The notes under the pieces: generated by a model
What the model was told of the DNA's origin: nothing
The model's input: only the letters and a program-made list of their open reading frames with translations
The model's database searches: none
Part shown: positions 8,314 through 15,597 of the stretch, piece by piece
Position numbering within the stretch: position 1 is the first letter of the stretch
Layout: every line of letters begins with the position of its first letter
Program-made: the position numbers and the translations under genes
Source of the DNA: Flavobacterium sp.
GTDB lineage: Bacteria; Bacteroidota; Bacteroidia; Flavobacteriales; Flavobacteriaceae
Length of the DNA stretch: 36,414 nt
Assembly (NCBI GenBank): GCA_030591585.1
Contig: JAUVAS010000021.1
Coordinates: 1 to 36,414, forward strand
Direction of reading: 5' to 3'

Positions 8314-8838
8314 TTATTTTTCACCTTTAGTTTCATTTATATAATCTGTCCAATTGGTTTCAAGGTAGATATTATCGCCTAAAAAAACAACAATTGGCAA
8401 CAATTCTTTAGCGGTTATAAATCCTTTCATCACTTGTAAAACAACAAATTCTTCATTTAAAAAGACCAAACTAGGATAGCTCATTTTTCCTTTTAAAAAT
8501 CCAGCTGCCAACTCATTATACCCTCTTCTTCCTTGAGCTATAAAATTAAATTCGTTTCCTTTAAATAGAAGAGTTCCTTTATCTTCTCCATCTAATTTTA
8601 CGCAATAAAAATTTTGATTAAGATAACTAATCATTTCTTTATCCTTAAAGGTAGTAGCATCCATTTTTTTACACCAACCGCACCAATCTGTATACACATC
8701 GATTAGTATTTTTCTGGGTGCAATTTCATTGGCAATTTCAGCTTCTTCAATGGTGAGCCAATTTATTTCTTGAGCCTTACTTATTGTTGTATTAATAAAA
8801 AACAGGAATAATAAGCATATGTAAAGTGATTCTTTCAT
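8314..8838 (-). CDS. Exported thioredoxin-like protein
   Basis: The 174-residue protein has a signal peptide (about 1-22, ending SKAQ) and a thioredoxin fold with the redox motif WCGWCKK, cysteines at 53 and 56. The fold continues with FYCVKLDGEDKG and the cis-proline block YPSLVFLNEEF. It belongs to the thioredoxin_7/DsbD-gamma-like group, which reduces or oxidises periplasmic disulfides. The neighbouring proteins at each end of the operon contain a conserved cysteine pair in their TonB-like domains (Cys52/Cys64 and Cys372/Cys382), so they are attractive candidate substrates; this is inference from context. It lies 27 bases downstream of the TPR gene. Confidence 0.85.
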   Translation of the reverse strand: MKESLYICLLFLFFINTTISKAQEINWLTIEEAEIANEIAPRKILIDVYTDWCGWCKKMDATTFKDKEMISYLNQNFYCVKLDGEDKGTLLFKGNEFNFIAQGRRGYNELAAGFLKGKMSYPSLVFLNEEFVVLQVMKGFITAKELLPIVVFLGDNIYLETNWTDYINETKGEK

Positions 8839-8865
8839 AGGCTAAAAATAGTGAAACCTTAAAAA

Positions 8866-10008
8866 TTACTCTCTAAAATGAAGTTCTTTTTTTAAATCGC
8901 TCATTCTAGATTTTGCTAGGTTTCTCATTTTTCCAGTTTTACCAAACTTTTTGAGGTACCTATTATAATAAGTAAGTGCCTTTTTTTTATCAGTAAAAAA
9001 AATATCTGCAACAACGGCAAGTTGGTAACTTGCCATTTCATTATTAGAATTATCTCTTAATGCTTTTTTATATAAGATCATGGCTTGTTTATAGAGATTT
9101 TCACGTTTGTATAGCATCCCAAGTGTTACATATTCGTTATCTAAAGGAGTAAATTTTAAGGCAATGGCAATTTCAAAATGTTTTTTGGCTTTTTCAAGAT
9201 AATGCAGCCCCAATAAACTCAATCCTATATTATAATGATATGTAGAATTCTTATCATCATACGTATTTATTAAGATGGTGTACTGTTTTATAGCAACTTC
9301 AAGTTTAAAGACCTTACTATAACAATTTGCTAGATTAAAATGAAGTTTTTCGTCTTTTTTCCCTAAGAACAACAACTTTTCATAAGTATCAATTGCTTCA
9401 TTATATTCTTTACTATGATACTGTTTTAGAGCTTTTAACATTAAAAAACGGATGCTTTTTTTATCTACATAAAGCCCTTTTTCAATAAATACTTCTGCTT
9501 CTGAAAACTTTCGTTTTTTTAAATTTAATTTTGCAATTTTATAGACAGAATTTATATGATTAGTATCTAATTTAAAGGTTTCTTTAAAAAAAGATATTGC
9601 GGTAGAATCTTGTTGCTTTTCTTTTATTAAACCTCTTTGATAAACATAGTTTGGGTTTGTTGGAGTTTCTTCAGAAAGCATTTTAAAGATACTATCTGCT
9701 GCTTGAAACTTAGCCGTTTTAAATAGCAACCGTCCATAATTATATTTTGCAATAGAAGCTCTTGGATTAGAAACAATAACATTTTTGTAATACTGTATTG
9801 CTTTGGGATTATTACCTAAAGCCTCATAGCTTTTTGCTATTTTAAAAAGGATTTGTTCATTTTCTGGCAACTGTTTATAATAATTCATTGCCTTACTATA
9901 ATCCCCTAAAGTATAGAGGCTATCTCCAATAGCCAAAGCCGAAATACTTTCTTGTGCTTCGGCTTTAGTTAAAATAAATAATGCTATAATAATTAATACT
10001 TTATTCAT
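8866..10008 (-). CDS. Exported TPR-repeat protein
   Basis: The 380-residue protein has a signal peptide (about 1-18, ending AEAQ) and then tetratricopeptide repeats across nearly its whole length. Examples are GDYSKAMNYYKQLPENEQ, NNPKAIQYYKNVIVSNPRAS, EYNEAIDTYEKLLFLGKKD and NLYKQAMILYKKALRDNSN, about ten helical hairpins. TPR arrays are protein-protein interaction scaffolds. The position in a BlaI/M56 operon suggests a periplasmic partner of the M56 sensor or of its signal. Its start overlaps the M56 gene by eight bases, pointing to coupled translation. Nothing in it indicates an enzyme. Confidence 0.85.
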   Translation of the reverse strand: MNKVLIIIALFILTKAEAQESISALAIGDSLYTLGDYSKAMNYYKQLPENEQILFKIAKSYEALGNNPKAIQYYKNVIVSNPRASIAKYNYGRLLFKTAKFQAADSIFKMLSEETPTNPNYVYQRGLIKEKQQDSTAISFFKETFKLDTNHINSVYKIAKLNLKKRKFSEAEVFIEKGLYVDKKSIRFLMLKALKQYHSKEYNEAIDTYEKLLFLGKKDEKLHFNLANCYSKVFKLEVAIKQYTILINTYDDKNSTYHYNIGLSLLGLHYLEKAKKHFEIAIALKFTPLDNEYVTLGMLYKRENLYKQAMILYKKALRDNSNNEMASYQLAVVADIFFTDKKKALTYYNRYLKKFGKTGKMRNLAKSRMSDLKKELHFRE

Positions 10009-11422
10009 CTATTTTAAATAAAATCGGAAGTGAATACAATACCTCAACTGTTTTTCCGTCTTGCTCACCTGGTTTCATCTTAGGTAATTTCTTTACAACT
10101 CTTACTGCCTCTTCTTTTAATTTAGAATGTGGTGCTCTGGCTTTTACATCAACTATATCTCCAAATTTATCTATTTTAAATTGAACAGAGATTCGTTGGC
10201 GTCCTATTAAACCTAAATTTTTTGAAATATCTTTATTAAATTCATTAAAAACAAAATCAAATATTTTTTTCGACATACAGTCTTTAAGTTCTTCGTTTGT
10301 ACCTGTACATCCTGGATACGTTGGCACTTTGTCTATTATCGCAAAAGGAACAATATCCGAATTGTAGTAATTGTTTACTTCTACCTCTTCTCTTATTTCT
10401 ACGACTTTATTTTCTGAATGATTAGAAATAAGCATCATTAATTCTCTATAATTTTCTTCAGATAAATTTTCTTCTTGAAGAAGTAGGTTTAATTCCTCAA
10501 TTTTTTCTGAAACAGAACCCGTCTTATTTACTTCTGACGACTGTGTGCACGAAGTGTACACCAACATAGCAGCAATTATCGGGAATAATAATAGGTATTT
10601 AAATTTTGCAATACGGTTTGATTTTGATTTTTGTAACATACTAATTCGTTTTTTGATTAATGAATGATTGAAAAATGTATTGATGAATGAAATATTTTCG
10701 GTTTTAAAAACTTGCGATAACAACCCTTGGTAATACGCTTTTTTTCCTTTTACTGAAGCAACTTTTTCATCAGCAATAAATTCTTGAAGTAATGTCATCT
10801 TATTCTGAAATACATAGATCAAAGGGTTGAACCAAAAGATGATTTTTATGGCTTCAAAAAATAACAAGTCGAAAGAATGCTTTTCTTGAATATGAATTTT
10901 TTCGTGAAGTAAAATGGTCTCTTTTTGTTCTTCTGAAAGATCTTCTCCTAAAAATATAGTATTTAAAAATGAAAATGACTTGTCAGTTTTTGGTAAACTA
11001 ACAATAGTTATCTTGTTAATTTTAGTACTAATTCCTGATTGTTTCAGTTGGTTGATTTTATATAATTTAAAACCAAAAAAACCTAAACTTAGTAACATTC
11101 CAGAGAGCCAAACTAGTTGAATAATAACTTCTATGCTTAATTCTGAAACACCAAAAATAGTTATTTCATCCAACGTAATTGCTGTTAATTCATTTGAAGA
11201 ATTTTTTCCTAAAGTCACTGCTGGCAATTGCATCATATATGCTGAAGGAATATTTTGACGGATAAACTCAATTTTTATAAGTGGTAAAGTAAAACTTAAA
11301 ACAGGCGTAATAATCAAATAAATTCTGTTCCAATTAAAATACAATTCCTTTTTCAGAAATAAATCATACATCACTAAAAAAAGTAGTTGAAAGGCAATTA
11401 CTTGTAGGATATAATGAGCCAT
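10001..11422 (-). CDS. M56 (BlaR1-like) membrane metallopeptidase with TonB-like C-terminal domain
   Basis: The 473-residue sensor-protease has N-terminal transmembrane helices (about 4-22, 33-50, 100-120), then the zinc motif HEKIH at 173-177 in a cytosolic loop, with a downstream acidic residue in LLQEFIADEKV completing the site. A further helix at about 275-291 leads to a periplasmic tail. The tail (about 360-473) is TonB_C-like with a cysteine pair (Cys372, Cys382), instead of the penicillin-binding domain of BlaR1. By analogy with BlaR1, ligand binding outside would activate the protease to remove the BlaI-type repressor encoded five bases upstream. The natural signal is not known; no beta-lactamase is present. 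Confidence 0.9.
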   Translation of the reverse strand: MAHYILQVIAFQLLFLVMYDLFLKKELYFNWNRIYLIITPVLSFTLPLIKIEFIRQNIPSAYMMQLPAVTLGKNSSNELTAITLDEITIFGVSELSIEVIIQLVWLSGMLLSLGFFGFKLYKINQLKQSGISTKINKITIVSLPKTDKSFSFLNTIFLGEDLSEEQKETILLHEKIHIQEKHSFDLLFFEAIKIIFWFNPLIYVFQNKMTLLQEFIADEKVASVKGKKAYYQGLLSQVFKTENISFINTFFNHSLIKKRISMLQKSKSNRIAKFKYLLLFPIIAAMLVYTSCTQSSEVNKTGSVSEKIEELNLLLQEENLSEENYRELMMLISNHSENKVVEIREEVEVNNYYNSDIVPFAIIDKVPTYPGCTGTNEELKDCMSKKIFDFVFNEFNKDISKNLGLIGRQRISVQFKIDKFGDIVDVKARAPHSKLKEEAVRVVKKLPKMKPGEQDGKTVEVLYSLPILFKIDE

Positions 11423-11427
11423 TATTT

Positions 11428-11784
11428 TTATTTTTTATTAATTTCTTGTAAAATTGATTCTAATTCGCTGGTGCTAATATCATTTTTCTTCATAAAAAAG
11501 GAAACCATACTTTTAAAAGAGCCTTGAAAATAACCGTCTTTTAACTTTTGAATAGAACTATTGCTGTAATCTTCCTTTGTTACAATTGGAAAATAAACGT
11601 GACCTCTACCTTGTTTTCTGTAATCTACAAACCCTTTGCTTTCCAATATCCTAACAATCGTTGAAACTGTATTGTTAGCGGGTTTGGGTTCTGGGAATTC
11701 TTCTACCATTGTGGCTACATTTGCTTCTCCTAAGTTCCAAAGGATTTGCATGATGTCTTCTTCTGCTTTTGTAAGTTGTTTCAT
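11428..11784 (-). CDS. BlaI/MecI family transcriptional repressor
   Basis: The 118-residue protein is a winged-helix BlaI/MecI/CopY repressor. It opens with MKQLTKAEEDIMQILWNLGEA, the usual first helix, then NNTVSTIVRILESKGFVDYR, the recognition helix and wing, then a C-terminal dimerisation helix. It is the first gene of the minus-strand operon. The perfect 38-bp palindrome at 11941-11978, overlapping the predicted promoter, is its probable operator, so autoregulation is expected. Inactivation would come from the M56 peptidase encoded directly downstream. The start at 11784 is set by homology; a hairpin sits six bases ahead of it. Confidence 0.93.
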   Translation of the reverse strand: MKQLTKAEEDIMQILWNLGEANVATMVEEFPEPKPANNTVSTIVRILESKGFVDYRKQGRGHVYFPIVTKEDYSNSSIQKLKDGYFQGSFKSMVSFFMKKNDISTSELESILQEINKK

Positions 11785-11790
11785 ATCATG

Positions 11791-11804
11791 CCCGTGAAAA
11801 CGGG
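11791..11804. repeat. REP-like hairpin CCCGT-GAAA-ACGGG
   Basis: A 5-bp stem with a GAAA loop lies six bases ahead of the BlaI start codon. Its form and its distance to a start codon repeat those of the hairpin at 1384-1401. Confidence 0.6.
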
Positions 11805-11821
11805 TAACTAATTAATAATGG

Positions 11822-11904
11822 ATCCTGAATCTAGTTCAGGATGACAAATTGGTTGAATTAAAATTTATCTTTAACAAAACCCTTCGACTCTGTTCAGGGT
11901 GACC
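11822..11904. repeat. Pair of intergenic REP-like palindromes
   Basis: ATCCTGAA-TCTAG-TTCAGGAT at 11822-11842 is a perfect 8-bp hairpin. CCCTTCGACTCTGTTCAGGG at 11880-11899, followed by TGACC, is the common Bacteroidota palindrome (recollection), imperfectly paired here. Both lie in the leader between the blaI promoter and its start codon, so they would be transcribed. Confidence 0.65.
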
Positions 11905-11935
11905 GGTCAATTCAATAAAGATTGTAATGATTGGT

Positions 11936-11943
11936 CAAATATA
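11936..11943 (-). promoter_or_regulatory. Predicted -7 box TATATTTG of the blaI operon
   Basis: The minus strand carries a perfect TAnnTTTG box. The region where the -33 element should lie falls inside the 38-bp palindrome, where TTAG is the closest match to TTTG. Transcription would give a leader of about 145 bases containing the REP-like hairpins. Confidence 0.55.
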
Positions 11944-11978
11944 ACTAAATAATTAGTTTAAACTAATTATTTAGTTAT
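11941..11978. promoter_or_regulatory. Perfect 38-bp palindrome, likely tandem BlaI operator
   Basis: The 38 bases are an exact palindrome. Within it ACTAA-N4-TTAGT occurs twice, at 11944-11957 and 11962-11975, with centres 18 bp apart. Two dyads of that size and spacing would suit two repressor dimers side by side. The palindrome touches the -7 box and covers the spacer, so bound repressor would block RNA polymerase. The divergent DUF456 gene starts 80 bases away and could be affected too. Confidence 0.65.
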
Positions 11979-12036
11979 AAAGTTTTGATACTTGTTTTCT
12001 TTATCTTCGTTATGTTAAACTTAATTTAACGAGATT

Positions 12037-12050
12037 CTCGCCTTCGCGAG
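12037..12050. repeat. REP-like hairpin CTCGC-CTTC-GCGAG ahead of DUF456
   Basis: A 5-bp G/C-rich stem, extendable by a wobble pair, ends eight bases before the ATG at 12059. It resembles the CCGCCTTCGCGG-type palindromes common in Bacteroidota. The 3' arm includes GAGGA, which could double as a Shine-Dalgarno-like stretch. Confidence 0.55.
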
Positions 12051-12058
12051 GAATAAAT

Positions 12059-12559
12059 ATGGATATACTACTTATCACTATCGGATTAATTTTATGCCTT
12101 GTAGGCATCGTTGGTAGTATTTTACCCGTGCTACCTGGGCCTCCTTTTGGATGGTTAGGATTACTATGTTTAGAATTAACAGGTGCAATCCCAAATAATT
12201 ATTGGTTTTTAGGCTTCACTTTTGTAATAGCCATAGGCATTTTTATTCTAGATTATTTTATGCCTTCAATTAGTACTAAAAAGTTTGGTGGTAGCAAAGC
12301 TGGAGCTATTGGGGCTATTGTTGGACTAATAGTTGGACTACTCTCCCCGATTCCCTTTGGGTTTTTAATTGGCCCTTTTGTAGGGGCTTTTATAGGTGAA
12401 CTAGTCTTTAATAAAACGGAAGGGAAACAAGCACTTAAAGCTGCCTTTGGTTCTTTTTTAGGCTTTATCGCTTCTACTTTTATGAAGCTATTAGTTTCTT
12501 TTATCTTTTTAGGACTCTTTATTTGGGGTGTGGTGAGTCATTGGAGTAGTTTCTTTTAA
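12059..12559 (+). CDS. DUF456 family membrane protein
   Basis: The 166-residue inner-membrane protein has the DUF456 pattern: the opening helix LLITIGLILCLVGIVGSILP, the conserved LPGPPFGWLGLL turn, a second helix around residues 50-68, then a glycine-rich segment (GGSKAGAIGAIVGLIVGLL) and GPFVGAFIGELVF, closing with another helix. Glycine-zipper-like spacing suggests tight helix packing. The function of the family is not established. It is divergent from the BlaI operon; the region between holds the 38-bp palindrome. It does not share a transcript with a recognised partner. Confidence 0.88.
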   Translation: MDILLITIGLILCLVGIVGSILPVLPGPPFGWLGLLCLELTGAIPNNYWFLGFTFVIAIGIFILDYFMPSISTKKFGGSKAGAIGAIVGLIVGLLSPIPFGFLIGPFVGAFIGELVFNKTEGKQALKAAFGSFLGFIASTFMKLLVSFIFLGLFIWGVVSHWSSFF

Positions 12560-12630
12560 CGAAAACTCGCTAAATAACTGGGTTTTAGTGTTTTTATTAG
12601 TATGTGAAATGTTTTCTATATAAATTTTTC

Positions 12631-12638
12631 TATATTTG
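12631..12638 (+). promoter_or_regulatory. Candidate -7 box TATATTTG for the truncated hemoglobin
   Basis: The plus strand reads TATATTTG, a perfect TAnnTTTG match, 35 bases ahead of the ATG at 12674. A T-rich TTTTC stretch lies about where a -33 element would be. Spacing to the gene is normal. Confidence 0.5.
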
Positions 12639-12673
12639 AATATCAAACTTTGTTTAATTTAAAACTAATCACA

Positions 12674-13180
12674 ATGAAAATTACAAAAATCAGTATCATT
12701 TTATTTCTAGGATTGCTCACTATTAGTTGTGCCGATTGTAAGACTAAGAGTTCAGAAAAAGTTGATGAAGAAGCTGTAGAAGTTGCCATCAATGAAACAC
12801 AAATTAAGGAAGTTACTTTATTTAATCGCTTAGGAGGTGAAGAAGGAATTTCTGAAATTGTTGAAGATATTGTTACTGCTCATTTAAACAACCCTGCCAT
12901 TAAAGACAGATTTACATATTTAAATGACAACCCTGAACATTTTGAATTATTTAAACAAAATGTAAAAGATTTTTTTGGAGCTGGAACTGGCGGAGGTATA
13001 ACTTACAGCGGAAAAGACATGGTAAATGCACATAAAGGAATGGACCTTAGCGGGATGGAATTTATTGATGCTATTTCAGATATTATGATGGTATTAGATA
13101 AACATAATATTGATGAAGAATCAAAGAAAGATGTTTTATATATTTTATATTCTTTTAAAGGTCAAGTAATCGCTCAATAG
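12674..13180 (+). CDS. Lipoprotein group 1 truncated hemoglobin
   Basis: The 168-residue protein combines a lipoprotein signal (MKITKISIILFLGLLTISC, Cys19 as the lipidated residue) with a truncated-hemoglobin globin of about 120 residues. The globin starts at LFNRLGGEEGISEIVEDIV, has the NPAIKDRF segment of the B helix, the glycine-rich GAGTGGGITY turn, and the proximal heme ligand His120 in VNAHKGMDLSGMEF. Most truncated hemoglobins are cytosolic; here the globin would face the periplasm or outer membrane. It may bind oxygen, NO or sulfide at the envelope, or hold heme; which one cannot be told. A TTG at 12650 would extend the frame by eight residues and spoil the signal peptide, so I chose the ATG. 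Confidence 0.88.
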   Translation: MKITKISIILFLGLLTISCADCKTKSSEKVDEEAVEVAINETQIKEVTLFNRLGGEEGISEIVEDIVTAHLNNPAIKDRFTYLNDNPEHFELFKQNVKDFFGAGTGGGITYSGKDMVNAHKGMDLSGMEFIDAISDIMMVLDKHNIDEESKKDVLYILYSFKGQVIAQ

Positions 13181-13214
13181 CTTTTATAATTAAAGTATTG
13201 TTTTACCTGTATAA

Positions 13215-13250
13215 TTTAAAGAGACTTCTAATATTAGAAGTCTCTTTAAA
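13215..13250. terminator. Bidirectional terminator, perfect 36-bp palindrome
   Basis: The hairpin TTTAAAGAGACTTCTAAT and its exact reverse complement sit between the convergent truncated hemoglobin (+) and DUF4382 (-) genes. The A/T tracts at both ends allow termination in both directions. Confidence 0.8.
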
Positions 13251-13282
13251 TATTTAATAACAATTAAACGTTTTTAACTTTT

Positions 13283-14143
13283 TTATTCTTCAGGAGTAAG
13301 TTCAATAATTCCAACATCATTTATAGTTCCTACAGTTAGGATAATTACTTCTGCGGATTCATATAATTCAAATCCATCTCTTTCAATTTTCAAAACATAA
13401 GCTCCTTCTTCAAGTCCTTGAACAAAGAAATCGCCATTTTCATTAGTTAACGTTGAAGTTATATATTCATTTGCTTCTGTAAAAACCTGAACCGTTACAT
13501 TCTCTAAAGGGATCGCTTCATCAATTCCATCATCTTCAATATCACCTATAACTATTCCTGAGACAGATCCTGAACTCACTTCAGAAATAACATTAATCAC
13601 AGGATGTAAATTATAGTTTCCAGAATTTCCAGCCTCAACAATAGATTCATTAACATCCCAATCTAAAATATAAACATAAGTAAACCCTGATTCTAAAACA
13701 GTATCTAGATGTAATTTTAAACCCGACTGCTGCGCGCTAGGTGTGTTTAGAGGTACTGTAAATGGTTCGCCATTATCATCTTCAATAACCAATGTATTGC
13801 CTTCACCCAAGACCAGTCTTATTTGCGTTAAATCACCTGAAGGGATTATTTCATCAACAAGTAAGAGGTCATTCCCTGCGATGAGTTCAGTTAAATCAAC
13901 TTCTATTGGATAATCTGCAGGATCTCCAAAACTTATCCAACCCTCATCACTATCTGTTGGGTTATACCTAATATCTGTTATTATTACATTCACTTCTAAA
14001 TAATCTCCTGGAGCATCTACCAGTCTTAATTGTATACTAGAAGTATTGATGGTATTATTACTCCCTTCGTCATTGTTACAGCCTTGCAATCCAACTATTG
14101 CAATAAAAAATGCAGTGATAAAAAAATATTTGAAAAAATTCAT
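13283..14143 (-). CDS. DUF4382 lipoprotein with carboxypeptidase-regulatory-like domain
   Basis: The 286-residue lipoprotein has the lipobox IVGLQGC after MNFFKYFFITAFFIA. An upstream in-frame start at 14224 would add 27 residues that break the signal, so I chose 14143. Residues about 30-165 are DUF4382 (IQLRLVDAPGDYLEVNVIITD, then the characteristic WISF and LTQIRLVLGEGNTL blocks). Residues about 195-275 form a beta-sandwich of the carboxypeptidase-regulatory type (SGIVIGDIEDDG to FFVQGLEEGAYVLKIERDGF). Such proteins are surface or periplasmic. The tRNA-Asp tail repeat A lies directly ahead of it, and its degenerate terminator ends about 57 bases from the start, so the leader passes through that repeat. 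Confidence 0.85.
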   Translation of the reverse strand: MNFFKYFFITAFFIAIVGLQGCNNDEGSNNTINTSSIQLRLVDAPGDYLEVNVIITDIRYNPTDSDEGWISFGDPADYPIEVDLTELIAGNDLLLVDEIIPSGDLTQIRLVLGEGNTLVIEDDNGEPFTVPLNTPSAQQSGLKLHLDTVLESGFTYVYILDWDVNESIVEAGNSGNYNLHPVINVISEVSSGSVSGIVIGDIEDDGIDEAIPLENVTVQVFTEANEYITSTLTNENGDFFVQGLEEGAYVLKIERDGFELYESAEVIILTVGTINDVGIIELTPEE

Positions 14144-14182
14144 CTTGATTAAATTTAATAATTCCTGCCACAAAGTTACAAA

Positions 14183-14352
14183 AGAAGAAGCGATAAAAAC
14201 CTCCTGTATGGAAAAGCTTTTCAAGGGTTTAACTATAAAACCTAGCCCTATTTAAGTGACTCAACACAAATCATTATTTCTCCCTTGTTTGAAAGAGATT
14301 CCTTCCTTCGAAGGAATTTGGTTGCGGTCTGGACGAGACTCGAGAACTCTAT
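14183..14352 (-). repeat. tRNA-Asp tail repeat, copy A (degenerate)
   Basis: Read on the minus strand, this copy starts with a tRNA-Asp-like T-arm and acceptor end (14324-14350, with a two-base GA insertion in the T-loop). It continues with the 14-bp palindrome TTCCTTCGAAGGAA (14303-14316), then GGACTCA-like sequence, and ends in a damaged terminator hairpin (CCTCC-TGTAT-GGAAAAGCTT, 14200-14219) whose lower stem is lost. It resembles copies C and D closely, and copy E less so. Confidence 0.85.
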
Positions 14353-14511
14353 CGTAATGAGCTGCATACTATGTGATTATATTTTTCTATTGTTAGAGTT
14401 ACCTTGTTTTAAACTAATCATAGTGATAAAGAAGCAATGAATAATATACGCCCTAAATTTGCTTTTAATTATATTAATCAATTTATAGAAAGAACAAAAG
14501 AGCAGAGTAAT

Positions 14512-15075
14512 TTACATATAATACATTAAAAAAAGTATTGGTATTATAATTCCCAAAAGCATATAAATTCCGCCTCGCCCAATTATTCCTTTTTTCCCTT
14601 TTGTAATAAAAAAAGAAGTTACTACAAATAAAATAAGTGCTCCGGCATATATATCTGAAAACCAAGTCCAAATTCTATTTGGATTGTAATGTAAATAATT
14701 TGTTTCAAATATGAAAGCACGTTTTTTTAAATACTCTGCAGATCCATTTCCAGATTGTGTGTTTACAATTACTGAAGAACCCCCTTTTAGGAAAATTTTT
14801 ATATTATTAGTATCTGGATAGTAATGGCTCTTATAATTATTTCTATGGTTAATTTTATCTAATAATTGTAAAACATTCTCTTTTGTAATAGTGCTTTTTT
14901 CTAGATTTAATTCAGTTTTAAAGTGATTTATTTCAACAGAATAATTAGGGTTCCAATCACTCATATGATTCAAAGCAATACCAGAAATAGCATAAATTAG
15001 CGTTGTTCCAATAAAAAAGAAGCCAATGTCTCTATGAAGTATTCTACTCCATTTCCGTACTGTTTTCATAGCCAT
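14512..15075 (-). CDS. PepSY-associated transmembrane protein
   Basis: The 187-residue protein resembles the PepSY-associated TM helix family: an N-terminal KWSRILHRDIGFFFIGTTLIYAISGIALNH with histidines flanking helix 1 (about 17-37), a 100-residue external segment that includes FLKGGSSVIVNTQSG, then the helix pair WFSDIYAGALILFVVTSFF and IYMLLGIIIPILFLMYYM. Such proteins often sit beside TonB-dependent receptors and are linked to iron, copper or heme reduction; none of those partners is adjacent. It follows the OB-like lipoprotein by six bases and is probably co-transcribed with it. A second ATG two codons in is possible as the start. Confidence 0.75.
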   Translation of the reverse strand: MAMKTVRKWSRILHRDIGFFFIGTTLIYAISGIALNHMSDWNPNYSVEINHFKTELNLEKSTITKENVLQLLDKINHRNNYKSHYYPDTNNIKIFLKGGSSVIVNTQSGNGSAEYLKKRAFIFETNYLHYNPNRIWTWFSDIYAGALILFVVTSFFITKGKKGIIGRGGIYMLLGIIIPILFLMYYM

Positions 15076-15081
15076 ATTAAA

Positions 15082-15597
15082 CTATTCTATTATTGAATGG
15101 TTTACATGTTTTAACGAATAGTTTGAAATATAAGCTTTATTTTCATCTTTCATTTCATCTCTATATTGTTGAATATGTTCTTGTTGCTCTTTAAATTGCT
15201 CTTTACTAGTTTTTCCTTCAGAATGACTTTTAATGAAATTTTCTTCCATTTGCAAACAAGTAGATTCATCTATTCTTTCTTCAACTACAACACCTGTTAA
15301 TGTAATTTCACTTCCTACTAAAGCTTCATCAAAACGTTCATCAGAAGTTACATGAACATCCCCTTCATCGGTAACCATTAAAATTTTTTTACCACCATGT
15401 TTACAAACGTGATCTACAATACCGTTAATTTGAATTTCTTTGTTCACAAACTCACCAGCTTTTGTATCAAATTCACCAATAGCTAACATTGGAATTTCAA
15501 TAGCTTTTGTTTCTTTTACTCCTTCAACATTTTTAGTTTCTGTTTTACAAGAAATAAAAGAGATAGTTAAAGCTAAGAGGAATACAACTTTTTTCAT
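15082..15597 (-). CDS. Small OB-fold-like lipoprotein
   Basis: The 171-residue lipoprotein has the lipobox SFISC (Cys17). Residues about 38-115 look like a small beta barrel of the OB type: EIQINGIVDHVCKHGGKKILM, then VHVTSDERF and GSEITLTGVVVEER. The pair of elements CKHGG and STCLQMEE recurs in flavobacterial proteins of this kind (recollection). The C-terminal third is charged and helical. It precedes the PepSY-type gene by six bases; they are likely a functional pair. No enzyme motif is visible. The cysteine- and histidine-bearing CKHGG loop might bind a metal, which is inference. Confidence 0.65.
   Translation of the reverse strand: MKKVVFLLALTISFISCKTETKNVEGVKETKAIEIPMLAIGEFDTKAGEFVNKEIQINGIVDHVCKHGGKKILMVTDEGDVHVTSDERFDEALVGSEITLTGVVVEERIDESTCLQMEENFIKSHSEGKTSKEQFKEQQEHIQQYRDEMKDENKAYISNYSLKHVNHSIIE

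Noticed and set aside
10001-11422. Beta-lactam sensor BlaR1
   Set aside because: The tail is TonB_C-like with no SxxK/KTG penicillin-binding motifs, and no beta-lactamase is nearby.
12650-12673. TTG start extending the truncated hemoglobin
   Set aside because: It would add eight residues in front of a good lipoprotein signal; the ATG at 12674 fits better.
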